From Sphaeroforma arctica JP610 (lineage: Eukaryota; Opisthokonta; Ichthyosporea; Ichthyophonida), in contig NW_014040217.1 in the NCBI RefSeq assembly GCF_001186125.1, positions 41,967-81,271 on the forward strand: DNA of 39,305 bases, given 5' to 3'. Below, in pieces: positions 37,386-39,305 of the stretch (position 1 is its first letter; each line of letters begins with the position of its first letter). Made by a program: the position numbers and the translations under genes. The notes below the pieces were generated by a model. That model was not told the DNA's origin, made no database searches, and worked only from the letters and a program-made list of their open reading frames with translations.

Positions 37386-39305
37386 AGCGTAGAGCTGAAA
37401 AGAAGAAGATGGAGAGAGAAGCCGCTAGCGCTGCCGCAGCTACTGCCGCCGCAGAAACAACCGCCGCCGCTGCTGACGCGTTTAACCTCACTGTAGCCGA
37501 AGTACTTGCCTCTGACAATAATAGTCAAAAGGACAATGCTTCAGATAAGGATGAAGCCACTTCGCTTAAGGATACTACTACCACTGACCGAGTCCTAGGG
37601 CCAGCTATTGCCTCAACTTCAAAGCTTGCATTAACGAAGCCAAGAAGTGAGACAAGGGATACGTCTCAAGACGCCCCAACCCATTCTTCTGACAAAACTC
37701 AGAAAGGAAAGTCCCCAATTATAGGGGCGTCCCCAATTATAGGGGACAAGGACAAATCTCAGAAGGAACCTATTATGGAACCAGAAGAGGAGGCAAGCTC
37801 AAGTGGCAAACCCGAATCTACGTCCGAGACTACTAAGCCAACGCGCATAAGTAAGTTAATTACTGAAAACGCCGATCTTAAGAATCAGTTAGCTACCATT
37901 ATGAAAGACTTGACTGTCGAACATGTAGATCAATTAAATAGATCAGGAAAACATACATAGCAATTACGCGAGCATATTTCCCCGGGCATTACTGAATCCC
38001 TACAGAAGTGAACAGAACGTCGACAGGCAATTACACCTAAGGACTCAAGCTCGACACCTGAGTCATATGATCCAGAGGTGCACAACTTCGATATACCGTA
38101 CGTGGCATTACTGCCAGAAGAACAGGCTAATCATTCGCCTGTTCTGACACCTGGTCGTGAGTCACCTGTCCTCAAAGATATTATAGACCGAGAGGTAAGG
38201 AGATATATTCCGCCACTTGTACCCAATTGGGATGATAATTGTCGGAAACCAGTTAAGACTGGGTATGTTATTCCGACGCCAAGGGATATTAATCAACCCC
38301 GCAGACGTGTGAACGATGTCGAGTTTAATCGCTTCGACCGCACGGCTTTACACCAACCCGCAGAGGATTTCCACTCTGACGAGGTGACCGACCTTAATAA
38401 ATCGGTCGACGATTATACCAATAAAATGGAAATCGCCCATACTGCGCATCATGCTGATGACGTAGCATACTATGCGAATATGATTGCGATTAAGCAAAAG
38501 CGCATAGACCAACTACTGCAGGCCCAACGTGGACTAGACCACAGGGACAACCAGAAGTACAAGGGACAGATCAGTCGACTTAAGTCGAACTGGGATGCCA
38601 ACAGCAAGCAGATCGAGTTTATAAACAACCATGACCTCGACACGCTAACTCGTACACTTAATGCGTTTACGGTCATGCTGGAGACGAATGATATTGCTCC
38701 CCAGCAATGGATCTCTGCCATAATGCAGACATTTGACCCTACAGGGACCAGTTATCTGATCCTGCAGCGACACAAGCATGAGCTAGACACTTGTCGTGAC
38801 TGGCCAGCTGTGTGTTGGTTGGTCACATCCTTGTTAAGTAAGGATATGCGTAGCCCTGGGCTAAGTTCAATTTTAAATGAACCAGCCGAGAACACGCCCA
38901 TTCAGAGCTATATTCTGAAGTTAGACGCTGACCTGAAACGTCCCGATATAACAAAGGACAAGGCACAGCGATGGTACGAATTCCTGGTTATGCATGTGTT
39001 CTGTAAGCACATAGGGAATAACGACCGTGAGAGTCTGTACGCCGAGTTGCGACGTAAACACGCGACTGAGGCTCGAGATATCCCGACTTAAATGGGAACA
39101 GTTTTATGATACTGTATCCACCCTTTTCCCCGCACATCGAGTAACATCGAAGGGAAAAGCGGCTGTTAAGAAGCCGCGGGAGCACACCGATCACGGATAC
39201 GTATCCAGACAGACCTCAAACGAGAGACCCCAACATACACGTGCTCGCGACTCCACTTTATCCACGCGACCCAATAAACGGGCACGCGCGGGGGCGAAGG
39301 ACATG
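37386..39305 (+). mobile_element. Gag-like region of a plus-strand retroelement (element C), running off the right edge
   Basis: The plus strand encodes an Ala-rich, then Ser/Thr/Lys-rich low-complexity segment ending in a short coiled-coil-like stretch (ISKLITENADLKNQLATIMK). A larger segment follows with a charged helical region (HHADDVAYYANMIAIKQKRI) and a capsid-like part (PQQWISAIMQTFDPTGTSYL, ELDTCRDWPAVCWLVTSLLS). A basic Arg/Lys-rich stretch runs toward the edge, as in the nucleocapsid end of many gags. Pol, if present, lies outside the window. Sequence is unlike the gags of A and B, so this is another family. Reading is interrupted about two times in what is visible, so the copy appears broken though better preserved than A. 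Assignment to gag rests on architecture and position, not on a signature motif. Confidence 0.55.

Noticed and set aside
37720-37755. Repeated CCCCAATTATAGGGG inside element C as a regulatory palindrome
   Set aside because: It is an in-frame 18-bp slip duplication within the low-complexity part of the gag-like region and needs no regulatory explanation.

Overview
The window is intron-rich nuclear DNA from a eukaryote. It holds host housekeeping genes with GT-AG introns in the left 25 kb and degraded retroelement sequence in the right 12 kb. The CCT4, DEAD-box helicase and ENGase proteins resemble animal and fungal homologues. Genes are compact, introns run from tens of bases to 3.4 kb, and spacers are AT-rich with many TA/TG microsatellites. 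A unicellular opisthokont fits best, perhaps an ichthyosporean-type holozoan. That placement is inference; no rRNA or mitochondrial marker is present.

Layout. 1-1198: two minus-strand reading frames without a firm family; one has a weak SNF5-like stretch. 3112-5058 (+): a three-exon SLC38-type amino-acid transporter of 454 aa. 5549-10746 (-): a multi-exon cytosolic endo-beta-N-acetylglucosaminidase (ENGase, GH85), convergent with the transporter. 10.75-13.78 kb: no supported gene. 14013-17248 (-): a DBP2/DDX5-type DEAD-box RNA helicase in five exons, 538 aa. 18429-25107 (+): chaperonin subunit CCT4 in six exons, 522 aa, divergent from the helicase across a 1.18 kb shared upstream region. 25.1-27.7 kb: nothing recognisable.

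From about 27.7 kb on the sequence is largely mobile. A broken minus-strand Ty3/gypsy-like element (A) carries gag, protease, reverse transcriptase, RNase H, an unusual extra domain and the start of an integrase. A 3.4 kb strand-skewed tract with internal tandem repeats follows. Next comes a second, partial gag copy (B) in the same orientation. Last are AT-rich leader-like repeats and an unrelated plus-strand gag-like region (C) that runs off the right edge.

The four main host genes do not form a pathway. The points most worth checking are: (1) CCT4 intron 1, which holds three tandem copies of a 0.7 kb unit with nine copies of a short GC-richer box; (2) a helicase intron of about 1003 nt at the site of the long regulatory intron known from yeast DBP2 and animal p68; (3) a 15-nt terminal exon in CCT4; and (4) the extra domain between RNase H and integrase in element A. 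I found no convincing new defence or RNA system.
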